This document shows, piece after piece, positions 54,983 to 64,000 of a stretch of DNA of 64,000 nucleotides. Source of the DNA: Opitutaceae bacterium (GTDB lineage: Bacteria > Verrucomicrobiota > Verrucomicrobiia > Opitutales > Opitutaceae); assembly GCA_019634615.1 (NCBI GenBank), contig JAHCAZ010000001.1, positions 62,001 to 126,000 on the forward strand, given 5' to 3'. Position numbers and translations under genes: made by a program. Within the stretch, counting starts at the first letter, position 1; every line of letters starts with the position of its first letter. Below the pieces are notes generated by a model. The model searched no databases. It was not told the DNA's origin and was given only the letters and a program-made list of their open reading frames with translations.

Positions 54983-55555
54983 ATGGTCATGCCCACCACA
55001 CCCCGTATCCTCGCTTTCGCCGGCAGCGCCCGGCGGGAGTCGCTCAATCGCAAGCTTCTCGCCGTCGCCGTCGAGGCCACCCGGGCGGCCGGGGGCGATG
55101 TCACCCTCATCGATCTCAACGACTACGCGCTGCCGCTCTACCACGGCGACCTGGAGGATGCCCAGGGCCTGCCGCCGGCGGCGGCGAAACTGATCGAGCT
55201 CGTGAATGCCCACGCCGGCCTGCTCATCGCCTCGCCCGAGTACAATTCGTTCATGACGCCGCTGCTCAAGAACACGATCGATTGGATCAGCCGCGCCGAC
55301 GACAACCCGTTCACGGGCAAGGTGGCCGCGGTGGTGTCGGCGTCGCCCGGCGCCCTCGGCGGGGCGCGCTCGATGATGCATGTGCGGCACCTCCTGCTGC
55401 ACCTTGGCTGCCATGTCGTGCCGGCTCAGTGCCTGCTCCCCCATGCCGACACGGCTTTCGACCCGGCTGGCAAGCTGATCGAGGCGCGCCCGCGGCGCTC
55501 GGTCGAGACCTTGGCGCGGCAGTTGGTCGATCTGACGACGCGCCTCGGCCGGTGA
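54983..55555 (+). CDS. NADPH-dependent FMN reductase-type flavoprotein
   Basis: A 190-residue flavodoxin-like enzyme with phosphate-binding loop GSARRESLNRKLL and the substrate motif ASPEYNSFMTPLLKNTIDW. It reduces FMN, quinones or azo compounds with NAD(P)H. The start was taken at 54983 (MVMPTTPRIL); 54989 is equally possible and two residues shorter. Confidence 0.88.
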   Translation: MVMPTTPRILAFAGSARRESLNRKLLAVAVEATRAAGGDVTLIDLNDYALPLYHGDLEDAQGLPPAAAKLIELVNAHAGLLIASPEYNSFMTPLLKNTIDWISRADDNPFTGKVAAVVSASPGALGGARSMMHVRHLLLHLGCHVVPAQCLLPHADTAFDPAGKLIEARPRRSVETLARQLVDLTTRLGR

Positions 55556-55628
55556 TGCACGACGGCGAGGGCGTTTGAACTTTCAGGGCTTGTCGGCGCC
55601 GGGTGCATTTGTCTGAGTTCAACTCAAA

Positions 55629-56645
55629 ATGAAGAAAGCACTCATCACCGGCATCACCGGTCAGGATGGTTCCTATCTGGCCGAGCTGCTGCTCGCCAAG
55701 GGTTACGAGGTGCACGGCGTCATCCGCCGGGCCTCGACCTTCAACACGGCGCGCATCGACCACCTTTACCGCGACCCGCACGTCAACGGCGTGCACCTGT
55801 TCCTCCACTACGGCGACCTCGCGGACTCGGTGCAGATGGTGAAGCTCCTCTACGAGCTCCAGCCGGACGAGATCTACAACCTCGGGGCGCAGTCCCACGT
55901 GCGCGTGTCGTTCGACATACCCGAGTACACCGGCGACGTCGACGGCCTCGGCGCCCAGCGCATCCTCGAGGCCATCCGCGAGGCGGGCCTCGTGAAGAAG
56001 TGCCGGTTCTACCAGGCCTCGTCCTCCGAGATGTTCGGCAAGGTCCAGGAGGTGCCGCAGGTCGAGACGACGCCGTTCTGGCCGCGGTCGCCCTACGGTT
56101 GCGCCAAGGTGTACGCCTACTGGCTCACGGTGAACTACCGCGAAAGCTACAACCTGCACGCCTCCAACGGCATCCTCTTCAACCACGAGAGCCCGCGCCG
56201 CGGCGAGACCTTCGTCACCCGCAAGATCACTCGTGCCGCGACGCGCATCAAGATGGGCCTCCAGGATGCGCTCTACATGGGCAATCTCGATGCCAAGCGC
56301 GACTGGGGCTACGCCAAGGAATACGTCGAGATGATGTGGGTCATGCTCCAGCAGGACAAACCCGACGACTACGTGGTCGCCACCAACGAGACCCACTCCG
56401 TGAAGGAGTTCATCGAGGAGACGTTCGGCCTGCTCGACCTCGATTGGCGGAAATACGTCAAGCACGACGCCCGCTATGAGCGTCCCGCCGAGGTCGAACT
56501 CCTTATCGGCAACCCGGCCAAGGCAAAGAAGCAGCTCGGCTGGGAACCCAAGGTGAAGTTCAAGGAGCTCGTGAAGATCATGACCGAGGCCGACCTCGAG
56601 CTCGCCAAGCGCGAGGCCCAGATCGCGAACCTGCCGAAGCCGTGA
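55629..56645 (+). CDS. gmd: GDP-mannose 4,6-dehydratase
   Basis: A 338-residue SDR-fold enzyme making GDP-4-keto-6-deoxymannose. NADP motif [15 protein letters not shown], catalytic Y-x-x-x-K in [12 protein letters not shown], and family block [17 protein letters not shown]. It is slightly shorter than the 345-373 residues common for the family, the difference lying at the C-terminus. Followed 10 bases later by fcl. Confidence 0.95.
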   Translation: MKKALITGITGQDGSYLAELLLAKGYEVHGVIRRASTFNTARIDHLYRDPHVNGVHLFLHYGDLADSVQMVKLLYELQPDEIYNLGAQSHVRVSFDIPEYTGDVDGLGAQRILEAIREAGLVKKCRFYQASSSEMFGKVQEVPQVETTPFWPRSPYGCAKVYAYWLTVNYRESYNLHASNGILFNHESPRRGETFVTRKITRAATRIKMGLQDALYMGNLDAKRDWGYAKEYVEMMWVMLQQDKPDDYVVATNETHSVKEFIEETFGLLDLDWRKYVKHDARYERPAEVELLIGNPAKAKKQLGWEPKVKFKELVKIMTEADLELAKREAQIANLPKP

Positions 56646-56655
56646 GGCGCTTCCC

Positions 56656-57591
56656 TTGAAGATATTCGTCGCAGGACATAACGGGATGGTCGGCGGGGCG
56701 CTGGTGCGGCGGCTCCAAGGCGAGGCGGGCGTGCAACTGGTATTGCGCAGCCGGCGCGAGCTTGACCTGACCGACCAGGCGGCGGTCAACGCGTTCTATG
56801 CCGCGGAGAAGCCGGACGTCGCCATCATCGCGGCGGCCAAGGTGGGCGGCATCCACGCCAACAACACGTACCCCGCGGACTTCATCTACGCCAACCTCAT
56901 CATGGCGGCCAACTGCATCCACGGGGCCTATGCCGCCGGGGTGCAGCGCCTGCTCTTTCTCGGCAGCTCGTGCATCTACCCGAAGCACGCGCCGCAGCCG
57001 ATGCCCGAGGATAGCCTGCTGACGGGTCCACTCGAGCCGACCAACGAGGCTTACGCCATCGCGAAGATCGCGGGCTTGAAACTCTGCGAGTTCTACCGGC
57101 GCCAGCATGGCGTCTGTTTCCACTCCGCGATGCCCACCAATCTCTATGGTCCGGGCGACAACTACCATCTGCAGAACTCCCACGTGCTGCCGGCCCTGAT
57201 CCGCAAGTTTCACGAGGCCAAGATCGCCGGCCGCCCCGAGGTCGTGGCCTGGGGCACGGGCTCACCGCGGCGCGAGTTCCTGCATGTCGATGACCTCGCC
57301 GATGCCTGCGCCTTCCTGCTGCGCCTGCCGGGCCCGCCGGACCTCATCAACGTGGGCACCGGCACCGATGTCACCATCCGCGAGCTCACGGAGATCGTCG
57401 CCGTCGCGGTCGGCTACACGGGTCGCATCACTTGGGACGCCACCAAGCCCGACGGGACCCCGCGCAAGCTGATGGACGTCAGCAAGCTCACGGCCCTCGG
57501 TTGGCAGGCCCGCACCGCGCTGCGCGACGGCGTGGCCGCGACTTACGCGAGCTTTCTCGCGGAGCAGGCCGCCGGGACGCTGCGGGGTTGA
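56656..57591 (+). CDS. fcl: GDP-L-fucose synthase
   Basis: A 311-residue SDR enzyme that epimerises and reduces the Gmd product to GDP-L-fucose, a donor for surface polysaccharides. NADP motif [14 protein letters not shown] and Y-x-x-x-K in [11 protein letters not shown]. The start codon is TTG at 56656; no ATG lies in the right place. It forms an operon with gmd. A perfect 33-base palindrome follows. Confidence 0.95.
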   Translation: MKIFVAGHNGMVGGALVRRLQGEAGVQLVLRSRRELDLTDQAAVNAFYAAEKPDVAIIAAAKVGGIHANNTYPADFIYANLIMAANCIHGAYAAGVQRLLFLGSSCIYPKHAPQPMPEDSLLTGPLEPTNEAYAIAKIAGLKLCEFYRRQHGVCFHSAMPTNLYGPGDNYHLQNSHVLPALIRKFHEAKIAGRPEVVAWGTGSPRREFLHVDDLADACAFLLRLPGPPDLINVGTGTDVTIRELTEIVAVAVGYTGRITWDATKPDGTPRKLMDVSKLTALGWQARTALRDGVAATYASFLAEQAAGTLRG

Positions 57592-57600
57592 GCGGTCGGA

Positions 57601-57680
57601 TCGTACTCGTTCTCTTAATCGTTCTCGTTCTCGACGGGTTCGAAATCCGAGAACGAGAACGATTAAGAGAACGAGTACGA
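57601..57680. repeat. Perfect 33-base inverted repeat, family 4
   Basis: Arms 57601-57633 and 57648-57680 are exact complements with a 14-base loop. Core word GTTCTCGTTCTCG is itself a near tandem repeat. No second copy in this window. It lies in the fcl-prfB gap. Confidence 0.97.
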
Positions 57681-57737
57681 TTCCCGCGAATTCCCGCTTG
57701 CACCTCCCGCCAGTCTTTGCGGCCATTGCCCCCCGCC

Positions 57738-58884
57738 ATGATCGCACCTGAGACCTTCAGCCACATCGAGAACATCAAGAAGCGCGCCGGCCACCTGTGG
57801 AGGTTTCTTTGACTGCGAACAAAAGCAGCGTGAGATCGAGGCTATGGAGGCCCAGCAGGGCGCTCCGGATTTCTGGAACAACAACGAGCGCGCGCAGAAG
57901 CACATCGCGAAGCTCAACAGCCTGAAGAAGGCCGTCCTCCCGGTCGTCGCCTTCCACAAGCGCGTCGAGGACCTCGACGTCATGGTCGAGCTCGTCGAGG
58001 CCGCCAGCGGGGCCGAGCTCGACACCTACGCCCGGGAACTCAACGAGACCGTGGCCGGCATGGTCACCGAGCTCGACGCCCTTGAGATCGCCTCGTTCCT
58101 CACCGGCCAGTTCGACCGCAACAACGCCATCTTCTCCATCCAGGCCGGCGCCGGCGGCACCGAGTCCAACGACTGGGCCGACATGCTCTTCCGCATGTAC
58201 AACCGCTGGGCCGAACGCCGCGGGTTCACCGTGGAGCTGCAGGATGTGCAGGCCGGCGACCAGGCCGGCATCAGCAAGGCCACCATCCTCATCAAGGGCG
58301 AGAACGCCTACGGCTACGCCAAGGCCGAGCGCGGCGTGCACCGCCTCGTGCGCATCAGCCCGTTCGACGCCAACAAGCGCCGGCACACCTCGTTCTGCGC
58401 CGTGGACGTGATCGCGGAGGTCAACGAGGACATCGACATCGAGGTCCCCGACAGCGAGATCCGCGTCGACGTCTACCGCTCGTCCGGCAAGGGCGGCCAG
58501 GGCGTCAACACGACCGACTCCGCCGTGCGCATCACGCACATCCCCTCCGGCATCGTGGTCGTCTGCCAGAACGAGCGCTCACAGATCAAGAACCGCGCCA
58601 GCGCCATGAACGTCCTCAAGGCGCGCCTCTACGAAAAGAAGCTCGATGAGCAGCGCAGCGAGATGGAGAAATTCTACGGCGAAAAGGGCGAGATCGGGTG
58701 GGGCAGCCAGATCCGGAGCTACGTGCTGCAGCCCTACCAGATGGTGAAGGACCTCCGCACCGGCGTGAGCACCAGCGACACGCAGGGCGTACTCGACGGC
58801 GACATCGACCGTTTCATCAACGCCTGGCTCCGCGCCGGCTGCCCACGGCACCGGAACAAGGACATCCAGATGGATGACGAGTGA
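57738..58884 (+). CDS. prfB: Peptide chain release factor 2 (programmed +1 frameshift)
   Basis: RF2 ends translation at UGA and UAA. The gene is read in two frames: 57738-57809 (24 codons, [20 protein letters not shown] then WRFL) to the slippery CTT-TGA-C, then from GAC at 57811 to 58884. The in-frame stop TGA is 57810-57812, and the skipped base is 57810. A Shine-Dalgarno-like TGGAGG precedes the slip site by three bases, as in the classic autoregulated RF2 genes. The joined product is 381 residues. GGQ is in [12 protein letters not shown], the UGA-recognition SPF in [11 protein letters not shown]. Confidence 0.97.
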
Positions 58885-58935
58885 GGCGGCGCCCGCGCCG
58901 GGCGCGGGCGAACGCTGAACGTTCAAGGGGAGGGA

Positions 58936-59009
58936 GGTGGCTGCGAGCGTGAGCGAGTGGCCTGCGTGTAACGGATGTCCAACGGCCACTCGCTCACGCT
59001 CGTAGCTAC
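58936..59009. repeat. Palindromic repeat, family 1 (copy f)
   Basis: Arms 58936-58962 and 58984-59009, one mismatch in the core (GCTGCGAGCG against GCTACGAGCG). A flanking word AACGCTGAACGTTCAAG (58911-58927) matches the one beside copy e. Confidence 0.92.
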
Positions 59010-59074
59010 GGGCATCGGATCCTCCGTATTCTGATTCGCAATTTCGCAGCTTCGGCCTTCAGTCTTCCCCTTTC

Positions 59075-60532
59075 ATGTCCGACCTGCCTTACGCCTCCAT
59101 CCGCGCCGCGCTCGACGCCCAGCCTTTGTTCGAGGCGAAGACCTGGCAGTTGTCGCCGGCGGCGTGGATGATCACGCCGGAGCAGGCTGAGGAACTGGCT
59201 GCCATCGGCGCGGCCTGCCTCGAGTTTCACACGGCGCTGGAGACGCTCTACCTGCGGTCGGTCGGTGGCCGCAACCTGCTGCGCAACAAGCCGCTCGTCG
59301 CCCCATGGGTGGCCGAGTATCTCGACCGCGGCAAGCCGGCGGAGCTCATCGCCCATGCCCGCGATGCCCGCAACCGCGGCGCGGTGCCGCCGGTGCTGCG
59401 GCCCGACCTGCTGCTGACCGACGACGGGTTCGCCCTCACCGAGCTCGATTCCGTCCCGGGCGGCATCGGTCTCACGGCCTTCCTCAATCGCCTCTACGCC
59501 AGCCAGCCCGGCATCATCGGGGAAGGCGACCGCATGATCACCGGCTTCCACGCCGCGCTCGCCGCCCTCCGACCCGACCTCCCGAACCCGCTCATCGCCC
59601 TCGTCGTGAGCGAGGAGGCGGCCACCTACCGACCCGAGATGGAGTGGCTGGCGCACCAGCTGCAGCTCCTCGGCAAGCGCGTGTTCTGCGTGCGGCCCGA
59701 GGCGTTGTTCCCGCTGGAGAACTCGCTCTTCATCGACCACGACGGCAACCCGGAGAAGGTCGACATCATCTACCGCTTCTTCGAGCTCTTCGACCTGCCG
59801 AACATCGGCTCGCTGCGCTACATCCTCGAGGCCTGGCAGGCCGGTGAGGTCGCGCTGGCGCCGCCGCTGCGCCCGTTTCAGGAGGAGAAGGCCTCGCTGG
59901 CGCTCTTTCATCACCACCTGCTGCAGGATTTCTGGGTCGAGAACCTTTCCGCCCGCAGCCTCAAGCTCCTGCGCCGGCTCATCCCGCATTCGTGGATCAT
60001 GGATCCCGCGCCGCTCCCGCCCGGCGCCGTGCTCGACGGCCCCAAGGTCGGCGGCCGGCAGCTCAACGACTGGCGCGACCTGATCGGCGCCTCGCAGAAG
60101 GAGCGCGACCTCATCATCAAGATCAGCGGCTACCACGAGACCGCCTGGGGTGCCCGCAGCGTCGTCCTCGGCAGTGACTGCTCCCGCGAGGAATGGCAGG
60201 CCGGCATCGAAAACGCCATCGCCCTCGCCCCGACCAACCTCCACCTCCTCCAAACCTACCGCAAACCCAAGCGGATCACGCACCCCGTCTACGACACGTC
60301 TCAGGAGGGCCTGCCCACCGTAGGCTCGGCGAAGGAGGGCCTGCCAGCCGTAGGCTCGGCGAAGGCTGGGCGCCTCCGCCTTTGCCCCTACTACTTCGTC
60401 CGCGATGCCAAGGCCGAGCTTGCCGGCGCCCTCGCGACCTTCTGTCCGCCCGACAAGAAGATCATCCACGGCATGCAAGATGCGGCCTTGCTCCCTACTA
60501 GGGTTTTCTCCTTAAACGAAATCCGTGCGTAA
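59075..60532 (+). CDS. Unrecognised 485-residue protein, possibly ATP-grasp-like
   Basis: A soluble protein starting MSDLPYASIRAALD. Features: ALTELDSVPGGIGLTAFLNRLY (near 127-148), ALVVSEEAATYRPEMEWLAHQL and KISGYHETAWGARSVVLGSD (near 350-370). The pattern of acidic and glycine-rich blocks recalls circularly permuted ATP-grasp proteins such as the glutathionylspermidine synthase group, but I cannot assign it. Two 30-base tandem units at 60305-60364 insert EGLPTVGSAK and EGLPAVGSAK near the C-terminus. It overlaps the next gene by eight bases. Confidence 0.7.
   Translation: MSDLPYASIRAALDAQPLFEAKTWQLSPAAWMITPEQAEELAAIGAACLEFHTALETLYLRSVGGRNLLRNKPLVAPWVAEYLDRGKPAELIAHARDARNRGAVPPVLRPDLLLTDDGFALTELDSVPGGIGLTAFLNRLYASQPGIIGEGDRMITGFHAALAALRPDLPNPLIALVVSEEAATYRPEMEWLAHQLQLLGKRVFCVRPEALFPLENSLFIDHDGNPEKVDIIYRFFELFDLPNIGSLRYILEAWQAGEVALAPPLRPFQEEKASLALFHHHLLQDFWVENLSARSLKLLRRLIPHSWIMDPAPLPPGAVLDGPKVGGRQLNDWRDLIGASQKERDLIIKISGYHETAWGARSVVLGSDCSREEWQAGIENAIALAPTNLHLLQTYRKPKRITHPVYDTSQEGLPTVGSAKEGLPAVGSAKAGRLRLCPYYFVRDAKAELAGALATFCPPDKKIIHGMQDAALLPTRVFSLNEIRA
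60305..60364 (+). repeat. In-frame tandem repeat inside the 59075 gene
   Basis: Two 30-base units (60305-60334, 60335-60364) differing by two bases, each encoding EGLP(T/A)VGSAK. The word CCGTAGGC inside each matches the core of the family 2 palindromes, so a repeat fragment may have been captured in the gene. Confidence 0.85.
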
Positions 60533-63500
60533 CTCCGCCGTTCCGAATCGGAATTTCCTCCTCACCCCGCGCTCACGCACGCTCCTGATGGCGGCGCTGC
60601 TGGCGTTGGGGCCGGGCGTGGCACCCGTGGCGGCGCAATTCGACCTCGCGGCGATTCGCGCGCGGGCGGAGGCGGGCGATGCCGACGCGCTCAACACCCT
60701 CGGCAACCTGGCGGCTAACGGGCAGGGCCTGCCGCAGAGCGACGCCGAGGCCATGCGCCTTTACCGGCTCGCGGCCGAGCGCGGTCATGCCCCGGCGAAT
60801 TTCAACCTCGGCATGATGCACGAGCTGGGGCGCGGCACGCCGCGCGACCTCGCGGCCGCCTTCGGCTACTACCTCAAGGCCGCCGAGGCGGGCTTCGCCC
60901 CCGCCCAGTTCAATGTCGGCAACATGTACGCCAACGGTGTCGGCACGCCGCAGGACTACTTCGAGGCGGCGATCTGGTTCCGCCAGGCCGCCGAGCGCAA
61001 CGTGCCCGAGGCGCAGTACAATCTCGGCCTCGCCTACGAGCTCGGCCGCGGCCTGAGCAAGGACGAGACCCTGGCGATCAAGTGGTACCGCTCCGCCTCC
61101 GAGCAGGGTTACGCCCGCGCCCGCTACAACCTCGCCCTCATGCTGGAGGAGGGCCGCGGTGCCGCCGTCGACGAGGTCACGGCCGCGCAGCTCTACCGCA
61201 TCGCCGCCGAGCAGGGCTTCGGCCCGGCGCAGAACAATTACGGCATCATGCTGGCCGAGGGCCGCGGCGGTCTCGTACCCAACCTCATCGAGGCCTACGC
61301 CTGGCTCGCGCTCGCGGCCGACAACGGCGTCAACCCCGTCGGCCGCGACCTCATCGCCGGCCGCCTCGCGCCCGACCAGCTGGCAGCCGCGCGCAATCGT
61401 TACGCGACCGCTCGCGCCCAGCTCACCGGCCAGGGTGCGGCCTCGGCCCCGACCCCGGCGGCGGCCGCGCCCTCCGCACCCGCGCCGGCCCCCGCGGGCG
61501 ACGCGGGTGCCGCCCAGGCGGCCGCGTTGGCCTCCCGCCTGCAGGCCGCCGAGGCCGACCTCGAGCGCCTGCGCGGCGAGAACAACCGCCTCGCCTCGGC
61601 CGTGCAGGCACTGCAGCAGGAACGCGGCACGCTCGAGCAGCGGCTGAACCAGGTGGCCGCCGCCGCCCAGGCCGCGCCCGCGGCCCAGGCGCAGCTCGAG
61701 GCGGACCGCAATGCCCTGCGCACGGCCAACGCCGGCCTCACCGACCAGCTGGCGCAGAGCCGCGAGGAGTTGCGCCGCGCCACCGACAAGCTGACCCGGC
61801 TCGAGGCCGAGCAGGCCCGCCTCGCCGCCCGACCGTCCGCGCCCGATCCCGCCGTGGCCGCCTTGCGGGAGCAGGTCGAGCGCCTCACGCGCGAGACCTC
61901 GACGCTCCGCGAGGAAAAGGAGGCCCTGGCCGCCCAGAACCGCGATTTTTCCGCCCAGCTCCAGGCCGCCCGCACGGCGACCGCCCCGGCCGTGGCCGCG
62001 GCGCCCGAAAGCACGGACGAGAACCTGAACCGCCTGCGGGCCGAGAACCAGCGGCTCAACGACGAGGTCAAGCGCGCCACGATCGAGCTCAGCAACCTGA
62101 ACCGCCGCCTGCGCCGCGCCGAGGAACGCGCGGCCGGGGCCGCGCCGGCGACGACCGAGGCCCCGGGCGCGGAGGCGACGGCCCAGCTCGCCGCGCTCCA
62201 GCAGCAACTCGAGGCCGCCCAGGCCACCAATCGCCAACTGACCGAGGAGAACGCGCGGCTGGCGGCGCGACCGGCGGGCGATCCGGCCGTGGCTGAACGC
62301 CTCGCCGCGGCCGAGAACGAGGTTCAGGCGCTGCGCCGCGACGTGCAGGCGCAGGCCGCGAGCCTCGAGCAGGCCCGCAGCGCGCTGGCGGCGACGGAGC
62401 AGCAACTGGCCGCGGCCACCGCCGCGCGCAGTTCGGGTGAATCCCAGGGGAACGCCGAGAACCGCCGCCTCGCCGCCGCGCTCGCGGACGCGCAGGCCAA
62501 GCTCGATGAGACCACGGCCGAGCTGGTCTTGTCACGCCGCGAGGCCGAGGAGCTTCGCACCGAGGTCCAGGCCGGGCAGGGGCGCAGCACCGTCGAGATC
62601 AGCCGCCTGCAGGGCCAGTTGGCCGACGTGACCCGCCAGCTCGAGACCATCCGCGGCGAGAACGCCGCGCTCCAGCAGCAACTCGAGACCGCCGCGGCCA
62701 AGCCGGCGACCGGCAACCCCGAGTTCACCCAGGCCATCGCCGATCTCGCCGCGACGCGGGCCCGTCTGGCCGAGGCCCGACAGGCGGCGGACAACGCCGC
62801 CCAGGCCCTTCGCAATCGCGAGACCGAGAACACCGAGCTGCTCACCCAGATCGGCACGCTCCAGTCCCAGGTGGCGGCCCTGCAGAACCGCCCGGCCGCG
62901 CCCGACGTCAGCCAGGAACTGGCCGACCTGCGCGCGGAACTCGCCGTCGCCAAGGACGAGGCGGCCCGGGCGCAGCGCGATCGGCAGCGCCTCGCCGCGG
63001 AGGCGGCCGAGTCCAGGGATACGCTGAAGCGGACCGAGCAGGGCAGTGCCCAATGGCAGGCGCGGACCACCGAGCTCCTGGCCGAGGTCGATCGCCTCAC
63101 CCGCGAGAACCGCCAGCTGGCCGCCGCGCCGGCGAAGGCCGAACCGGGCCAGGACGTCGCGCAGTTGACCGCCCAACTTGACGCCGCCGCGCACACGCTC
63201 GAGGCCAAGGATCGCCGCATCAGCGAGCTTTCCGGCCAGGTCACGTCGCTGCAGGAGGATCTCGAGGTCGCAAAGCAATCCGCCGCCGCCGCCCTCGCGG
63301 CCCAGGCCACGGCGGCCCGCGCCGTGCCCGACGCGACGGCCATGCAGCTCGAGATGCAGACCCTGCAGGATCGGGTGAAGACCCTCGAGGCCCAGAACCA
63401 GCAGGACCAGAAGAACGCCGCCGAGGAATTCGCCCGGCTGGCCGGCCAGCTGCAGCTCGCGCGCGAGGCCAACCGCGCCCTGGCCGAGGCCAACCGGGCC

Positions 63501-64000
63501 CTGCTCAACTCGAGCAACACGGAGGCGGTGCGCACGCAGGAATCCGAGCAGCTCAACGCCAAGGTGCGCGAGCTGACCACGACGGCCGACAAGCTGACGC
63601 AGGAGCGCGACGGCCTGCGGACGCAGGTGGACGACATGTTCGCCAAGCTGGCCGACGCCGAGCGCCGCCTCACCCTGCTCAAGCAGGAAGGCGACCTCGC
63701 GCGCAACCAGGCCCAGAGCGCGCAGGCCGACCTCGCCGCCCTGCAAGCCAAACTTGCCGAGTCCGATCACGCCACCGACAAGCAGAGTGCCACGGTTGCC
63801 GAGCTCACCGGGCTCAACGACCGGCTCGCGCGCGACAAGACGAATCTCGAGTCCCAGCTGGCCCAGCTGAAGCAGCAGGCTGACCGCAGCCAGGCCGACC
63901 TCACGGCGCTGCGCGACCGGCTGGCCGCGGCCGAGCGGCTCGGCGAGATCCAGAAGGCCGACGCCAACGACCTCGCGACGGCCAACGAGCAATTGCAGGC
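60525..64000 (+). CDS. Sel1-repeat and long coiled-coil exported protein (gene cut by window edge)
   Basis: At least 1158 residues, running off the right edge. A signal peptide with the GTG start at 60525 (MRNSAVPNRN, then LLMAALLALGPGVAPVAA) favours that start over ATG 60588, which has no charged n-region. Residues about 60-280 are five to six Sel1 repeats (e.g. ALNTLGNLAANGQGLPQSDAEAMRLYRLAAERGH, ANFNLGMMHELGRGTPRD), then an Ala/Pro linker, then a very long coiled coil of heptads rich in L, E, Q, A and R through the edge. Likely a periplasmic scaffold. The frame overlaps the preceding stop by eight bases. Confidence 0.85.
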   Translation, partial: MRNSAVPNRNFLLTPRSRTLLMAALLALGPGVAPVAAQFDLAAIRARAEAGDADALNTLGNLAANGQGLPQSDAEAMRLYRLAAERGHAPANFNLGMMHELGRGTPRDLAAAFGYYLKAAEAGFAPAQFNVGNMYANGVGTPQDYFEAAIWFRQAAERNVPEAQYNLGLAYELGRGLSKDETLAIKWYRSASEQGYARARYNLALMLEEGRGAAVDEVTAAQLYRIAAEQGFGPAQNNYGIMLAEGRGGLVPNLIEAYAWLALAADNGVNPVGRDLIAGRLAPDQLAAARNRYATARAQLTGQGAASAPTPAAAAPSAPAPAPAGDAGAAQAAALASRLQAAEADLERLRGENNRLASAVQALQQERGTLEQRLNQVAAAAQAAPAAQAQLEADRNALRTANAGLTDQLAQSREELRRATDKLTRLEAEQARLAARPSAPDPAVAALREQVERLTRETSTLREEKEALAAQNRDFSAQLQAARTATAPAVAAAPESTDENLNRLRAENQRLNDEVKRATIELSNLNRRLRRAEERAAGAAPATTEAPGAEATAQLAALQQQLEAAQATNRQLTEENARLAARPAGDPAVAERLAAAENEVQALRRDVQAQAASLEQARSALAATEQQLAAATAARSSGESQGNAENRRLAAALADAQAKLDETTAELVLSRREAEELRTEVQAGQGRSTVEISRLQGQLADVTRQLETIRGENAALQQQLETAAAKPATGNPEFTQAIADLAATRARLAEARQAADNAAQALRNRETENTELLTQIGTLQSQVAALQNRPAAPDVSQELADLRAELAVAKDEAARAQRDRQRLAAEAAESRDTLKRTEQGSAQWQARTTELLAEVDRLTRENRQLAAAPAKAEPGQDVAQLTAQLDAAAHTLEAKDRRISELSGQVTSLQEDLEVAKQSAAAALAAQATAARAVPDATAMQLEMQTLQDRVKTLEAQNQQDQKNAAEEFARLAGQLQLAREANRALAEANRALLNSSNTEAVRTQESEQLNAKVRELTTTADKLTQERDGLRTQVDDMFAKLADAERRLTLLKQEGDLARNQAQSAQADLAALQAKLAESDHATDKQSATVAELTGLNDRLARDKTNLESQLAQLKQQADRSQADLTALRDRLAAAERLGEIQKADANDLATANEQLQ

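Noticed and set aside
60305-60364. CRISPR-like tandem units
   Set aside because: Only two directly adjacent units, no spacers and no cas genes in the window.
62324-63992. Long minus-strand frames opposite the coiled-coil gene
   Set aside because: They mirror the repetitive plus-strand sequence; low-complexity serine/arginine and leucine/glycine composition.

Overview
The window is a high-GC bacterial chromosome segment with tightly packed genes and short gaps. Gene content points to the Verrucomicrobiota, most likely family Opitutaceae: a TonB-dependent receptor with the N-terminal style common in that family, sialidase-fold proteins, a long Bacteroidota-like PurF/PurM pair, and many long intergenic palindromes. 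The assignment is inference from gene content, not from a search.

Layout. 1-6.8 kb: dnaG (cut by the window edge), a secreted DUF362-like protein, a lone nuoA, a PTS IIA/diadenylate cyclase fusion, rpmG, a small conserved protein, an Mrp-type ATPase and tolB. 6.8-9.5 kb: Mn-type superoxide dismutase, tadA, infA, xerD. 9.5-14.4 kb: a membrane protein, an eight-heme cytochrome c, a CBS protein plus SLC13/ArsB-NhaD-type transporter pair, and a small membrane protein. 14.4-21.6 kb: purL facing purF-purM. 21.7-38.6 kb: an accessory carbohydrate-use region with an AraC regulator paired with a solute-binding protein, two Asp-box sialidase-like proteins, an SGNH hydrolase, a TonB receptor, an enolase-superfamily dehydratase with an RraA-like partner, an HPS/KGPDC-like enzyme, a zinc alcohol dehydrogenase, OsmC, an SDR and a TIM-barrel isomerase. 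38.9-43.7 kb: two small proteins, a KimA-like potassium transporter behind a c-di-AMP (ydaO-type) riboswitch, and a beta-propeller protein. 44-58.9 kb: DEAD-box helicase, HNH nuclease, ACT-domain protein, GAF histidine kinase, glnD, valS, FMN reductase, gmd-fcl, and prfB with its programmed +1 frameshift. 59-64 kb: an unrecognised 485-residue protein and a Sel1-repeat/coiled-coil protein running off the right edge.

Three signals stand out. (1) A c-di-AMP circuit: the PTS IIA/cyclase fusion could make c-di-AMP, and a riboswitch of the ydaO class precedes the KimA-like transporter gene. (2) Four transcription starts in the accessory region share a site, RTGTCC-N5-RTCCCATA, at 69-101 bp before the start codon and always in the same orientation; it is the best candidate operator for the AraC regulator encoded among them. 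(3) At least four unrelated families of long perfect or near-perfect palindromes occupy the intergenic gaps, sometimes nested, once supplying a stop codon.
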